From the NCBI RefSeq assembly GCF_034421375.1, contig NZ_CP139779.1, positions 992,001 to 1,056,000 of the forward strand: a stretch of DNA of 64,000 nucleotides, read 5' to 3'. Shown piece after piece: positions 1-8,064 of this stretch (position 1 is the first letter of the stretch; the number at the start of each line of letters is the position of its first letter). The DNA is from Microbacterium invictum. GTDB lineage: Bacteria; Actinomycetota; Actinomycetes; Actinomycetales; Microbacteriaceae. The position numbers were made by a program, and so were the translations under genes. Below the pieces are notes generated by a model. It saw only the letters and a list, made by a program, of their open reading frames with translations, did no database searches and was not told the DNA's origin.

Positions 1-419
1 CCGAGCGACCCGCCCGTCGCGAGCATCGGGTCGAGCACGAAGCACTGCCGGTCGGAAAGGTCATCGGGAAGGCGCTCGGCGTAGGTGGTGGGCTCGAGCG
101 TCTCTTCATTCCGCACCATGCCGAGAAACCCCACCTCGGCGGTGGGGAGAAGCTTGACCATGCCCTCCAGCATCCCGAGACCCGCACGCAGAATGGGCAC
201 CACGATCGGACGCGGCTCGCTGATCTTCACGCCCGTCGTCAGCGACACCGGGGTCTGGATCTCGATCGCATCGACCTTCACCGACCGGGTCGCCTCGTAG
301 GCGAGGAGCGTGACGAGCTCTTCGGTCAGCTGCCGGAAGACCGGTGACGAGGTCGCCTGGTCACGCAGCACCGTGAGCTTGTGGGTGATGAGCGGGTGGT
401 CGGCGACGTGGAGGCGCAT
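1..419 (-). CDS. upp: Uracil phosphoribosyltransferase, partial (3' end outside window)
   Basis: Makes UMP from uracil and PRPP in cytosolic pyrimidine salvage. About 139 N-terminal residues are present, beginning [15 protein letters not shown]. The [13 protein letters not shown] segment and the start of the PRPP-binding region ([10 protein letters not shown]) lie at the window edge, all typical of UPRTase. The ATG at 417-419 sits 7 nt after a TACCCT -10 element read on the minus strand, so the transcript is probably leaderless. The gene is divergent from tadA with 48 bp between the two starts. Identity is clear; only the truncation by the window edge limits the call. Confidence 0.95.
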   Translation of the reverse strand, partial: MRLHVADHPLITHKLTVLRDQATSSPVFRQLTEELVTLLAYEATRSVKVDAIEIQTPVSLTTGVKISEPRPIVVPILRAGLGMLEGMVKLLPTAEVGFLGMVRNEETLEPTTYAERLPDDLSDRQCFVLDPMLATGGSL

Positions 420-467
420 GGATCCCAGGGTATCCGCTGGAACGCCGTCGGTCCGTACGCTGGAGGC
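420..467. promoter_or_regulatory. Compact divergent promoter pair between upp and tadA
   Basis: Minus strand: TACCCT at 427-432, 7 nt before the upp ATG. Plus strand: TACGCT at 456-461, 6 nt before the tadA GTG. Both place transcription start at or next to the start codon. With only 48 bp available, the two upstream promoter regions must overlap. Confidence 0.55.
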
Positions 468-929
468 GTGCAGCCCGACCCCGCCGACGACGCCGCGATG
501 ACACGCGCGCTCGCACTCGCCGGCATGGCTGGCGCCGACGGAGAGGTTCCCGTCGGGGCGGTGGTGACGGATGCCGCGGGGAACGTCATCGGCGAGGGAC
601 GGAACCTGCGCGAGACCACCGGCGACCCCACCGCGCATGCCGAAGTCGTGGCGCTCCGCGCCGCCGCAGTATCCCTCGGTTCCTGGAATCTCGCCGGATG
701 CACGCTCGTGGTCACCCTTGAGCCGTGCGTGATGTGCGCGGGGGCGGCATTGCAGTCGCACCTGAGCCGCGTCGTGTTCGGCGCCTGGGACGACAAGGCC
801 GGGGCGGCCGGCTCGGTGCACGATGTGCTGCGCGACAGGCGGCTGCCCGTGCGCGCCGAGGTCGTCGGAGGTGTGCGCGCTGAGGAATCCGCGGCGTTGC
901 TGCAGGAGTTCTTCGCCGCGCGGCGCTGA
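468..929 (+). CDS. tadA: tRNA-specific adenosine deaminase
   Basis: Deaminates A34 to inosine in the tRNA-Arg(ACG) anticodon. The 154-residue protein has the zinc-binding and catalytic signature of the family: HAE at about 57-59 (His ligand and Glu proton shuttle) and PCVMC at about 86-90 (two Cys ligands). The GTG at 468 is preferred over upstream in-frame codons for two reasons. The longer form would run into the divergent upp gene, and TACGCT lies 6 nt upstream of this GTG. Length matches bacterial TadA. A general cytidine/deoxycytidylate deaminase is less likely because the sequence context is TadA-like. Confidence 0.93.
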   Translation: MQPDPADDAAMTRALALAGMAGADGEVPVGAVVTDAAGNVIGEGRNLRETTGDPTAHAEVVALRAAAVSLGSWNLAGCTLVVTLEPCVMCAGAALQSHLSRVVFGAWDDKAGAAGSVHDVLRDRRLPVRAEVVGGVRAEESAALLQEFFAARR

Positions 930-946
930 ATCGCGGCGGCGGTCTC

Positions 947-1873
947 TCACCGCGGCAGCGCCGGCAGCACCGCCTCACCGACGTAGTCGACGTGCGCGAC
1001 GTCGTGGTTGTCGAGGAACTGGAAGTACACCCGCTCGATGCCGAACGAGCGCCAGCGGTCGATCCGCTCGCCGATCTCGTCGGGTCCGCCGACGAGGTTG
1101 ACCCCGTCGCGCACCTCGTCGAGCGTCTTGCCGAGCCGGCCCGCGCGGCGCGCGACCTCGGCATCGTCGGCGCCGGCGATCACCGACATCGCCACCGACA
1201 GGCGAACGGTCGCGGGGTCGCGGCCGACCCGCTCGCAGGCGGCGCGGAGGTTGTCGAGGCGCTCGGGAATCTGCACATCGGTGGGGAAGCCGAGGTTGTA
1301 CTCGCGGGCGAAGCGCGCGACGAGTCCCGGGGTGCGCCGCGCGCCGGCACCCCCGATGATGACGGGAACCGGCCGCTGCACCGGCTTCGGCAGCCCCGGG
1401 GCATCCGTCAACCGGTATTTCTCACCGGCGAAGCTGTAGCTCTCGCCGATCGGTGTCTCCCACAGCCCGGTGATGATCTGCAGCTGCTCCTCGAGCAGGT
1501 CGAATCGGCGGGCCGGGAACGGGATGCCGTACGCCTCGTGCTCGCGCTCGAACCACCCTGCACCGAGCCCGAGCTCGACCCTGCCGCCCGACATCGCATC
1601 GACCTGCGCGACCTGGATCGCGAGGATGCCGGGGTGGCGGAACGTGACGGGGGAGACCAGGGTGCCGAGCCGGATGCGGCTCGTCTCGCGGGCGAGACCG
1701 GCAAGGGTGGTCCAGGCGTCGGTCGGACCGGGAAGCCCGTCACCGCGGCCGCTCAGATAGTGGTCGGAGCGGAAGAAGCCGTGGAACCCGTGACGCTCCG
1801 CCGCCTGGGCGAACGCGAGCTGATCATCGTAGCCGGCGCCTAGGTGCGGTTCGGTGAAGACGCAGTACTCCAT
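947..1873 (-). CDS. LLM class (luciferase-like) F420-dependent oxidoreductase
   Basis: A 308-residue TIM-barrel flavin/F420 oxidoreductase of the luciferase-like monooxygenase superfamily; substrate unknown. Visible landmarks are the FRSDHYL segment near residue 35, [12 protein letters not shown] near 75, [16 protein letters not shown] near 97-112 and [20 protein letters not shown] near 170. These are standard for the family. It is convergent with tadA (17 bp between stop codons) and lies 22 bp downstream of the alpha/beta hydrolase on the same strand, so the two may be co-transcribed. F420 dependence is a family-level inference; an FMN-using member is possible. Confidence 0.85.
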   Translation of the reverse strand: MEYCVFTEPHLGAGYDDQLAFAQAAERHGFHGFFRSDHYLSGRGDGLPGPTDAWTTLAGLARETSRIRLGTLVSPVTFRHPGILAIQVAQVDAMSGGRVELGLGAGWFEREHEAYGIPFPARRFDLLEEQLQIITGLWETPIGESYSFAGEKYRLTDAPGLPKPVQRPVPVIIGGAGARRTPGLVARFAREYNLGFPTDVQIPERLDNLRAACERVGRDPATVRLSVAMSVIAGADDAEVARRAGRLGKTLDEVRDGVNLVGGPDEIGERIDRWRSFGIERVYFQFLDNHDVAHVDYVGEAVLPALPR

Positions 1874-1895
1874 CGCGCGGGCAGGCGGCGGCGGG

Positions 1896-3020
1896 TCAGT
1901 CGGCCGAGCGGATGACGATCGCCTCGGTGGGCGGGGCGTCGGGGCGGTCGCCGGTGTAGCCGATGGTCACCAGCAGGGCGCGACGGAACTCGTCGGGCCG
2001 CTCCACGTGCGGGGCGTGCCCGGCGCCCTCGAGTTCCACCTCGGTGACATCCCCACCGTTCGCCTGGTACTTCTTCAGAACGTCTCGCGTCTGCGAGACC
2101 ATCTCCTGCGCGGGGGCTGCGTCGGCGCCGGGCCACCCGGGCACGATGCCGAGGGCGCCGAGGTGGTTGAAGTCGTAGAACGACCCGTCTGCGACGATCG
2201 CATCCACGGTGCCGTGGATCCAGAGGATCGGCGGCTTGTCGTCGAGATCGACGATGCCCGAGACGTCGAAGTACTTCGGGGCCATCGTGTTTAGCACCCC
2301 GAGGTGACCGGCGCCGAAGCCCGGCCAGTTCTTGCTGGGCACAGAGTTGCCTGGGTAGTTCCCCTCGGCGGTCGAGGTGGTGAGCATCGACTCGATGAAC
2401 ATGTCCTCGTGGGGCGTCGTGAACCCGGGGGCGACGTACGCGGCGCGGAAGACGTTGCGGGGCGAGGTCTGGGCTGCGTCCCCGGTGTCGTGCGCGATGA
2501 GACGCTCGACGAAATCGGGGTTCGCGCCGCCGCCCCCGCAGCCGGCATCGTCGTCGGTGAGACGCGAGCCGTCGCGGCGGGTGCCGCCGAAGCCGTAGGG
2601 CGAGACCGGCGCCTGGAGGGTGAGAGTCAGCACCGGGTGGTCGAGGGCGTACTGCATGACGACGCCGCCGCCCATCGACCAGCCGACGAAGTGCGCGGTG
2701 GGGATGCCGAGGGCCTGGAGGACGGCGAAGATGTCGTCGCTGAAGTCGCGGACACCGCGGGTGGCGTCGACGGGGGTGTGCTCGCTGCCGCCGAAGCCGC
2801 GGAGGTCGATCGCGATCACGCGCAGGTCGCTCGGGAGGTCGAGCATCGTGGGCTGCCAGAACAGCGCCGACGAGACGTTGCCGTGCACCAGCACGACGGT
2901 CTTCTGCGGCGCGGTCGCGGGGTCGTCCCCCCGGCGCTCGAGGATGTTGATCGCCACGTCGGTCGTGTCGACGACACGTGAGGTGATGCCGTCGAGGAGC
3001 GAATTCGGGGGCGTGATCAT
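1896..3020 (-). CDS. Alpha/beta hydrolase
   Basis: A 374-residue alpha/beta-fold hydrolase. VVLVHGNVSS near residue 42 is the oxyanion region and GWSMGGG near 112 is the nucleophile elbow with the catalytic Ser. HGTVDAIV near 270 supplies the acid, and GAGHAPHVERPDEF near 340 supplies the His. There is no signal peptide. Residues 155-165 hold an unusual DDDAGCGGGG stretch in the cap region. AAGGAG lies 8 nt before the ATG, so this message is leadered. Substrate is unknown. MenH was considered because of the nearby men genes, but the length and distance argue against it. Confidence 0.8.
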   Translation of the reverse strand: MITPPNSLLDGITSRVVDTTDVAINILERRGDDPATAPQKTVVLVHGNVSSALFWQPTMLDLPSDLRVIAIDLRGFGGSEHTPVDATRGVRDFSDDIFAVLQALGIPTAHFVGWSMGGGVVMQYALDHPVLTLTLQAPVSPYGFGGTRRDGSRLTDDDAGCGGGGANPDFVERLIAHDTGDAAQTSPRNVFRAAYVAPGFTTPHEDMFIESMLTTSTAEGNYPGNSVPSKNWPGFGAGHLGVLNTMAPKYFDVSGIVDLDDKPPILWIHGTVDAIVADGSFYDFNHLGALGIVPGWPGADAAPAQEMVSQTRDVLKKYQANGGDVTEVELEGAGHAPHVERPDEFRRALLVTIGYTGDRPDAPPTEAIVIRSAD

Positions 3021-3105
3021 CGCAGTCTCCTTCTCGCCCGGGGCGTCGACGCCCCGCCGTTTCGACTATAGCCCGGGGGCCCGAGGCGGCACCGGGATCG
3101 GTTCG

Positions 3106-3111
3106 TAGGAT
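3106..3111 (+). promoter_or_regulatory. Leaderless -10 element of proC
   Basis: TAGGAT, followed by six bases (ggcggc) and then the ATG. No Shine-Dalgarno can fit. Confidence 0.5.
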
Positions 3112-3117
3112 GGCGGC

Positions 3118-3960
3118 ATGACCGACGCCTTCACCCTCCCGTCCATCGCCGTCCTCGGAGCAGGGTCGATGGGGGGAGCCGTCCTCCGGGGCGTCGCCGC
3201 CTCGGCGCTCGCGACGGACGGGATCGTCGCGACGAATCGTTCCCGCGCGAAGGCCGACGAACTGGCATCCGTCCCGTCGGTGACGAGCCTCGCCCTCGAC
3301 GACGAGCCCGACGCGAACGTGCGCGCGGCGTCGAAGGCCGGCATCGTGCTGGTCGGGGTGAAGCCTGCGATGGTGCCCGACCTGCTGCGCGAGATCGGTC
3401 CGCACCTGCGCCCCGGCACGATCGTGGTGAGCCTCGCGGCCGGGGTGACGCTGGCGACCTTCGAAGAGATTCTGGGGGCGGATGTCGCGGTGTTCCGCTC
3501 CATGCCGAATACGCCCGCGCTCGTCGGGAAGGCCGTCACCGGGCTCGCGGCGGGCAGTCGGGCGAGCGAGGACGACGCCCGTGTCATCCGTCGCCTCTTC
3601 GAGACCGTCGGGACGGTGATCGAGTTGCCCGAGCACCAGATCGACGCGCTGTCGACGATCTCGGGATCGGGGCCGGCGTACGTATTCCTCCTCGTCGAGG
3701 AGCTCACCAAGGCCGCCGTCGCCAAGGGGTTCGCCGAGGCTGATGCGCGCGTGATGGTCGAGCAGACCTTCGCCGGCGCGACGGCGCTGCTCGCGGCGAC
3801 CGGGGAAGACCCCGCCGAGTTGCGACGCCGCGTCACGAGCCCCGAGGGCACCACCGAACGGGCCGTGGCCGTGCTGCAGGAGGCGCGCCTCAGCGACGTG
3901 TTCGCGCGAGCGACGGACGCCGCGCTCGCGCGGGCGAAGGAGCTCGCCGCCGGCGCGTGA
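3118..3960 (+). CDS. proC: Pyrroline-5-carboxylate reductase
   Basis: Last step of proline synthesis: reduces delta1-pyrroline-5-carboxylate with NAD(P)H in the cytosol. The 280-residue protein has the Rossmann motif GAGSMGG at 14-20, GVKPAM near 80-85, the FRSMPNTPALVG segment near 120-132 and the family signature around ISGSGPAYVFLLVEEL (about 181-196). Length is normal. In Mycobacterium tuberculosis proC is followed by an HTH gene and the bS22 gene; here those two sit 3.3 kb downstream, separated by other genes. Confidence 0.97.
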   Translation: MTDAFTLPSIAVLGAGSMGGAVLRGVAASALATDGIVATNRSRAKADELASVPSVTSLALDDEPDANVRAASKAGIVLVGVKPAMVPDLLREIGPHLRPGTIVVSLAAGVTLATFEEILGADVAVFRSMPNTPALVGKAVTGLAAGSRASEDDARVIRRLFETVGTVIELPEHQIDALSTISGSGPAYVFLLVEELTKAAVAKGFAEADARVMVEQTFAGATALLAATGEDPAELRRRVTSPEGTTERAVAVLQEARLSDVFARATDAALARAKELAAGA

Positions 3961-3987
3961 GGCCGTCATGCCTCCCAGCCCGCGGGC

Positions 3988-4365
3988 TCAGCTGGTCTTC
4001 GACCGGTCCATCCACCACTCGACGAACGACCGGGCCCGCCCGTCCTCGGCGAGGTCGATCACCCAGAGGTTGCTGTAGCTGCGGCCGCCGGTGTACGCCG
4101 TCTCGGCCTGGACGAACGCACGGTCGCCGTCGATCCCCGCGATCTCCCACGTGAAGGTGAAGGAGTCGGGTTCGTCCTGGCGTCGCAGCCACTCCGCCAC
4201 GATGGCGTCGTGACCGGTGAACGCCGGCGTCCACGGCTCGAAGCGCAGCTCGGCGTCTTCAGTGAAGAGCGTTCGGATGTCGTCCGGCTCGTTCGAGCGC
4301 CACGCGACGAGGTAGCCGTCCATGAACCGGCGCGCCGCGGCGTCTGTCTGCTGTCTGTCCGTCAT
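3988..4365 (-). CDS. SnoaL-like / NTF2-fold protein
   Basis: A 125-residue protein with the small cone-fold pattern of the SnoaL/NTF2 superfamily. It has an N-terminal helix (AARRFMDGYLVAWRSNEPDD), LFTEDAELRFEPW, GHDAIVAEWLRR, then strands ending in FVEWWMDR. It may be an enzyme or a ligand-binding protein; no function can be assigned. The ATG at 4363-4365 is chosen because the sequence upstream to 4524 translates without fold-like content and overlaps an inverted repeat. It lies downstream of ktrA on the same strand, separated by about 140 bp. Confidence 0.72.
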   Translation of the reverse strand: MTDRQQTDAAARRFMDGYLVAWRSNEPDDIRTLFTEDAELRFEPWTPAFTGHDAIVAEWLRRQDEPDSFTFTWEIAGIDGDRAFVQAETAYTGGRSYSNLWVIDLAEDGRARSFVEWWMDRSKTS

Positions 4366-4427
4366 GCGGGCATTCTCGCCCCACCCGGCGACACCTGCGA
4401 CCGGGTTGACGGGTCCGGCGTGTGCGT

Positions 4428-4491
4428 AACTCCTGCAGAACGCGTGCGGAAGCGCCGTGGCAACCGGTTCCACGCCGGTTCTGCAGGAGTT
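4428..4491. repeat. Inverted repeat between ktrA and the SnoaL-like gene
   Basis: Perfect 14-bp arms (aactcctgcagaac at 4428-4441 and its complement at 4478-4491) flank a 36-nt centre. No T-run follows on either strand, and the loop is long for a simple terminator. It could be an extragenic palindrome or a processing site downstream of ktrA. Confidence 0.6.
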
Positions 4492-4504
4492 CGGGACGAC
4501 CCGG

Positions 4505-5176
4505 TCAGCGGTCGAGCGCCGCAAACCGCTCGATGTCGGAGTTCGTGCCTGAGACGATGATCAGGTCGTGGTTCGTCACGACGGTGTTGGCCTCGGCGTA
4601 GCGGAACGGCTTGCCGGGGCTCTTCACACCCACGACGGTGACGTTGTACTTGGTCCGCACGCCCGATTCGTTCAGACCCACACCGCGGATGAATTTCGGC
4701 GGATACATCTTGGCCAGCACGAAGTCGTCGTCGAAGCGGATGAAGTCGAGCATCCGGCCGCTGACCAGGTGCGCGACGCGCTCGCCGGCCTCGCGCTCAG
4801 GGTAGATGACGTGGTTCGCGCCGACGCGGGCGAGGATCTTGCCGTGCGACTGAGAGACCGCCTTGGCCCAGATCTGCGGGACCTTCAGGTCGACGAGGTT
4901 GGCGGTGATGAGGACGGATGCCTCGATGAGCGACCCGACCGCGACGACGGCGACCTGAAAGTCCTGCGCGCCGATCTGCTTCAGGGCGTCGATGTTGCGC
5001 GCGTCGGCCTGGACGGTGTGGGTGACCCGGTCCGACCACTTCTGCACGAGCTCCAGGCTCTCGTCGATCGCGAGGACCTCGCGCTCGAGCCGGTCGAGCT
5101 CACCGGCACACGCGGCGCCGAAGCGCCCGAGCCCGATGACGAGGACGGGTGCGTCCCCCCTGATGCGATCACCCAA
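4505..5176 (-). CDS. ktrA: K+ uptake regulatory subunit KtrA (TrkA family)
   Basis: The 223-residue cytosolic ring-forming subunit that gates the KtrB channel through nucleotide binding. The N-terminal RCK_N Rossmann domain has IGLGRFG (about 14-20) and the acidic AIDESLE strand end (about 36-42) for NAD/ATP binding. A RCK_C domain follows from about residue 140, with VGLNESGVR and a terminal DLIIVSGT strand. It overlaps the end of ktrB by 8 bp, so it is translated from the ktrBA message. Confidence 0.92.
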   Translation of the reverse strand: MGDRIRGDAPVLVIGLGRFGAACAGELDRLEREVLAIDESLELVQKWSDRVTHTVQADARNIDALKQIGAQDFQVAVVAVGSLIEASVLITANLVDLKVPQIWAKAVSQSHGKILARVGANHVIYPEREAGERVAHLVSGRMLDFIRFDDDFVLAKMYPPKFIRGVGLNESGVRTKYNVTVVGVKSPGKPFRYAEANTVVTNHDLIIVSGTNSDIERFAALDR

Positions 5177-6605
5177 CGATCGGCCTTTCCACGGGCAGCG
5201 AATAGAGCTGCGAACGGGATGACGCGGCCACGGCCGCGGCGAGAGTCACTGTACCAATGCGGCCCATGAAGATCGTGACCGCTTGGACGTAGACGGCCGA
5301 GTCGGGAAGCTCGGCGGTGAGACCGGTGGAGAGGCCGACGGTGCCGAACGCGGAGATGACGTCGAAGAGGACCTCGTCGACGGGCGCCTTGGTGATCTGG
5401 GCGATCGTGATCGTCGACAGGGCGACGATCGTCGCGCCCCACGCCACGACCGACAGGGCCACGCGCTGCACGTCGCTCGGGATGCGGCGACCGAAGACCT
5501 CCACCGACTGGCGCCCCTTCGCCTCCGACCAGACCGCGAGGGCGAGGACGGCGAGGGTCGTGACTTTGATGCCGCCCGCCGTTGACGCCGAGCCGCCGCC
5601 GACGAACATGAGCATCGACCCGACGACGAGCGACGAGCCGTTCAGTTCGCCGATGTCGACGACCGAGAACCCGCCGGAGCGGGTCATAGCCGAGAGGAAG
5701 AACGCCTGGAAGGTGGTGTCCCAGGCGTCCATCGAGCCGAAGGTGCCGGGGTTGTCGTACTCGAGGGTGAGGAAGGCCGCGGCTCCGGCGACGAACAGCA
5801 CCGACGTGGTGATCAGCGTCAGCTTCGTGTGGAGCGACCAGGCCTTGACGTGCCAGACGTTCTTCCACAGGGCGTAGATCACCGGGAAGCCGATGCTGCC
5901 GAGGAACACCGCGATCATCAGGATCGTCAGCAGGATGTAGTCGTCGGCGAACGGCTCGAGGCCCCCCACGTTGGGGGTGAACCCGGTGTTGGTGAAGGCC
6001 ATCGCCGCGTAGAACGGCGCCTCCCACAGGGCCTCGAGAGGGCCGATGCCGGCGAGGACCAGGGCGGGCCACAGCGCGATCGCGACGGCCGCTTCGATTA
6101 CGAGGGTGGAGAGGGCGACGGTGCGCAAGAGCTGGCCGACCTCGCCGAGCCGCACCGCCTGGCCCTCGTTGACGGGTCCACCGTGGCTGCGGAGCGGGTT
6201 GGTGTCGCTCGCGGCGATGAGCTTCGCGCGCAGCCCGAGCCGCTTGGAAATGATGAGGCCGAGGATCGAGGCGAGCGTGAGCACCCCCATTCCGCCGATG
6301 TTGACGCCGATGAAGATGATCACCAGCCCGAGGGGGGTGAAGGTCGTGGCGACGTCGACGGTGGCAAGGCCCGTCACGCAGATCGTGGACACCGCCATGA
6401 ACAGCGCGTCGGCGAGCGGCAGGCGCTCGCCGTAGGTCGCGGCCGGCAGCGACAGCAGCGCCGTGAAGACGAGGATCAGCGACGCGAAGACCAGCACCGC
6501 GAAGCGTGCGGGGGACGAGGTGGTGAGGTTGCGCAGCCCGTCCCAGGCGCGCTCGCCGACGGCGAGGAGTCGGCGCCATGCCGCACGTGCCTGGCCCGTC
6601 GGCAT
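5169..6605 (-). CDS. ktrB: K+ transporter membrane subunit KtrB (TrkH family)
   Basis: The 478-residue integral membrane K+ translocating subunit of Trk/Ktr/HKT type. Four M1-P-M2 repeats are visible through their pore loops: AVSTICVTGL, AMAFTNTGFTP, AMTRSGGFSVVD and SAFGTVGLSTG, each with the single filter Gly of this family. ATG at 6603-6605 is preceded by a purine-rich gaaagggg ribosome site. First gene of ktrBA, divergent from the ArsR-type regulator. Na+ co-transport is likely from the family but cannot be seen directly. Confidence 0.93.
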   Translation of the reverse strand: MPTGQARAAWRRLLAVGERAWDGLRNLTTSSPARFAVLVFASLILVFTALLSLPAATYGERLPLADALFMAVSTICVTGLATVDVATTFTPLGLVIIFIGVNIGGMGVLTLASILGLIISKRLGLRAKLIAASDTNPLRSHGGPVNEGQAVRLGEVGQLLRTVALSTLVIEAAVAIALWPALVLAGIGPLEALWEAPFYAAMAFTNTGFTPNVGGLEPFADDYILLTILMIAVFLGSIGFPVIYALWKNVWHVKAWSLHTKLTLITTSVLFVAGAAAFLTLEYDNPGTFGSMDAWDTTFQAFFLSAMTRSGGFSVVDIGELNGSSLVVGSMLMFVGGGSASTAGGIKVTTLAVLALAVWSEAKGRQSVEVFGRRIPSDVQRVALSVVAWGATIVALSTITIAQITKAPVDEVLFDVISAFGTVGLSTGLTAELPDSAVYVQAVTIFMGRIGTVTLAAAVAASSRSQLYSLPVERPIVG

Positions 6606-6662
6606 GCGCCGCCCCTTTCGCCGAGAAAACCTCAGTCATGGTACTCCCACGCTGGGCGGCAC

Positions 6663-6668
6663 TAACCT
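6663..6668 (+). promoter_or_regulatory. Leaderless -10 element of the ArsR-type gene
   Basis: TAACCT, then aaacgc, then ATG at 6675. Confidence 0.45.
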
Positions 6669-6674
6669 AAACGC

Positions 6675-7085
6675 ATGGCGGACATCTTCGACGTGATCGC
6701 AGACGGGACACGTCGCGACATCCTCAGGCTCCTGCTCGATCGCTCCACCGCCGGTGAGAACGGCACCAGCGTGTCGCAGATCGTCAGCTCCCTCGGTGTC
6801 AGCCAGCCGACAGTCTCCAAGCACCTCAAGGTCCTGCGCGAAGCGCACCTGGTGTCGGTGCGGGAGGTCGGCCAGCACCGCTACTACAGCCTTCTCGCGG
6901 CGCCGCTGGACGAAGTCGACGATTGGCTCGTACCGTTCCTCGACACCGCCGACCTCGAGGCCGAGGCCGCCGCGCTCGTCTCTCTGCCCGAGCCCGCGGC
7001 CCACGCGGCCGAGCTGGTGGGGCGCGCTGCGGCGTCCGCTCAGCACGCCGTCGCGAACGCGCTGAAGAAGCTGCCCGGGCGCTGA
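6675..7085 (+). CDS. ArsR-family winged-helix transcriptional regulator
   Basis: A 136-residue regulator. It starts with the ArsR-type MADIFDVIADGTRRDILRLL and has the helix-turn-helix at about 36-60 (SQIVSSLGVSQPTVSKHLKV). The wing follows with VGQHRYYSL. No metal-binding ELCVCDL motif is present, so a metal-independent role is likely. An Ala-rich amphipathic tail (about 95-136) extends past the usual domain. It is divergent from ktrBA with about 70 bp between starts, which makes control of potassium uptake a reasonable guess but no more. Confidence 0.85.
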   Translation: MADIFDVIADGTRRDILRLLLDRSTAGENGTSVSQIVSSLGVSQPTVSKHLKVLREAHLVSVREVGQHRYYSLLAAPLDEVDDWLVPFLDTADLEAEAAALVSLPEPAAHAAELVGRAAASAQHAVANALKKLPGR

Positions 7086-7142
7086 CCTCGCGGGGATGCG
7101 GCCCGCGGGCGCGCACCTCGCAGAACTCACGAGTCACACGGG

Positions 7143-7172
7143 TTTACACACGTCGCGACGACCCCATAAAGT
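7143..7172 (+). promoter_or_regulatory. SigA-type promoter upstream of the HTH-bS22 genes
   Basis: TTTACA at 7143-7148 and TAAAGT at 7167-7172, with an 18-bp spacer. Transcription would start near 7180, about 40 nt before the GTG at 7221. One of the few places in the window where both hexamers are recognisable. Confidence 0.5.
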
Positions 7173-7220
7173 AGGCCCAGCAGAACTGCAGAAGAGACCC
7201 GAGCGCCGGAAGGGGGCACC

Positions 7221-7412
7221 GTGGCTGATTTGCCGGATGTCCGCTTCCTGACCGTCGCCGAGGTGGCTGAGCTCATGCGGGTGTCGAAGATGACGGTGTA
7301 CCGCCTCGTGCACGCCGGCGAGCTGCCCGCGGTCCGGTTCGGACGCAGCTATCGGGTGCCCGAATCGGCGGTGACGGAGGCCCTGCAGCGGCCCATCGCC
7401 GACGTCGGCTAG
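7221..7412 (+). CDS. Excisionase/BldC-like helix-turn-helix protein
   Basis: A 63-residue single-domain DNA-binding protein. It follows the excisionase-type winged HTH pattern: FLTVAEVAELMRVSKMTVYRLVH, GELPAVRFGRSYRVPESAV. GTG start with ggaagggggc just upstream as ribosome site. It is the orthologue type found beside the bS22 gene in actinobacteria (for example Rv0500A in M. tuberculosis). It is not tied to a phage, so excision is not its role; it is probably a small chromosomal regulator. Confidence 0.85.
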   Translation: MADLPDVRFLTVAEVAELMRVSKMTVYRLVHAGELPAVRFGRSYRVPESAVTEALQRPIADVG

Positions 7413-7495
7413 ACTGACCCGAGGCATTTTCCGCTTTTGCCCGTTCCCGATCGCGCACGCCCGTGCGATCAGACCCCGACATAGTGAGGTTTTCC

Positions 7496-7594
7496 GTGGG
7501 TTCAGTCATCAAGAAGCGCCGCAAGCGCATGGCGAAGAAGAAGCACCGCAAGCTGCTTCGCAAGACTCGCCACCAGCGCCGCAACAAGAAGTAG
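7496..7594 (+). CDS. Small ribosomal protein bS22 (AURKAIP1/COX24 domain)
   Basis: A very short gene of 32 codons plus stop, easily missed by gene callers. The product starts MGSVIKKRRKRMAKKKHRK and ends RHQRRNKK, almost entirely Lys/Arg. This matches bS22 of mycobacteria, a small peptide bound near helix 44 of the 30S subunit, and the AURKAIP1/COX24 domain of mitochondrial ribosomes. GTG start, with gtgagg 6 nt upstream. A strong terminator hairpin follows at 7610-7634. The preceding HTH gene is its usual actinobacterial neighbour. Confidence 0.93.
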   Translation: MGSVIKKRRKRMAKKKHRKLLRKTRHQRRNKK

Positions 7595-7609
7595 GCGGCA
7601 CCGACACCG

Positions 7610-7634
7610 AGCGCCTGTCCGATGGACGGGCGCT
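7610..7634 (+). terminator. Terminator after the bS22 gene
   Basis: Stem agcgcctgtcc (7610-7620) pairs with ggacgggcgct (7624-7634) around a gat loop, with one G-T wobble. The tail tcgtgttcgt is only moderately T-rich, as is common in high-GC actinobacteria. Confidence 0.6.
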
Positions 7635-7670
7635 TCGTGTTCGTGGCGCCGTCCGCCGCTCGGAGGAATC

Positions 7671-7964
7671 ATGAAGACGATCACCGTCCAGGAACTGCAG
7701 CAGAACCCCGACCTTCCCCTCGTCGACGTCCGCGAGGAGCACGAGTACGCCGAGGGTCGCGTCCCCGGCGCGATCAGCCTGCCGATGTCGACCCTCGGCG
7801 AGCGGATCGGCGAGCTGCCCGAGGGGCCGTTCCGCGTGGTCTGCGCTCTCGGTGGGCGTTCGGCGCGCGTGGTCGAGGCGCTCGAGGCGCGCGGCTACGA
7901 CGCCACCAACGTCGAGGGCGGCACCATGGCGTGGGCCGAGGCCGGGTTCCCGCTCGAGCGCTGA
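7671..7964 (+). CDS. Rhodanese-like domain protein
   Basis: A 97-residue single rhodanese domain. LVDVREEHEYAEGRVPGA near 17-34 is the N-terminal signature. VVCALGGRS (about 56-64) is the active-site loop with the persulfide-carrying Cys58 in a six-residue CALGGR loop, consistent with sulfurtransferase activity. There is no signal peptide, so it is cytosolic. ggaatc precedes the ATG. The sulfur acceptor is unknown. Confidence 0.9.
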   Translation: MKTITVQELQQNPDLPLVDVREEHEYAEGRVPGAISLPMSTLGERIGELPEGPFRVVCALGGRSARVVEALEARGYDATNVEGGTMAWAEAGFPLER

Positions 7965-8051
7965 CGCCGCCCTGCGGCATCGGACCGCGCCGTTCTCTCC
8001 GCCCGCGCCGCCGGCTTCGCCCCGCGCCGCCCCCGCCCCCCGGCACCGCCG

Positions 8052-8057
8052 TAAAAT
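8052..8057 (+). promoter_or_regulatory. Leaderless -10 element of the glutaredoxin-like gene
   Basis: TAAAAT, 7 nt before the GTG, in an otherwise GC-rich stretch. Confidence 0.5.
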
Positions 8058-8064
8058 AGCGCAT

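Noticed and set aside
1896..3020. Hydrolase as MenH
   Set aside because: Too long, more than 25 kb from the men genes, and lacking a specific MenH signature.
1840..3969. A 709-codon minus-strand frame covering proC and the hydrolase
   Set aside because: It is out of frame with the hydrolase and antisense to proC, and the translation is low-complexity Arg/Pro/Asp.
4981..6639. A 552-codon minus-strand frame over ktrB
   Set aside because: Another frame of the same strand as ktrB; the real protein with pore loops is in the 5169-6605 frame.
7221..7412. Excisionase of a prophage
   Set aside because: No integrase or phage genes nearby. It pairs with the bS22 gene as in many actinobacteria, so it is a chromosomal HTH protein.
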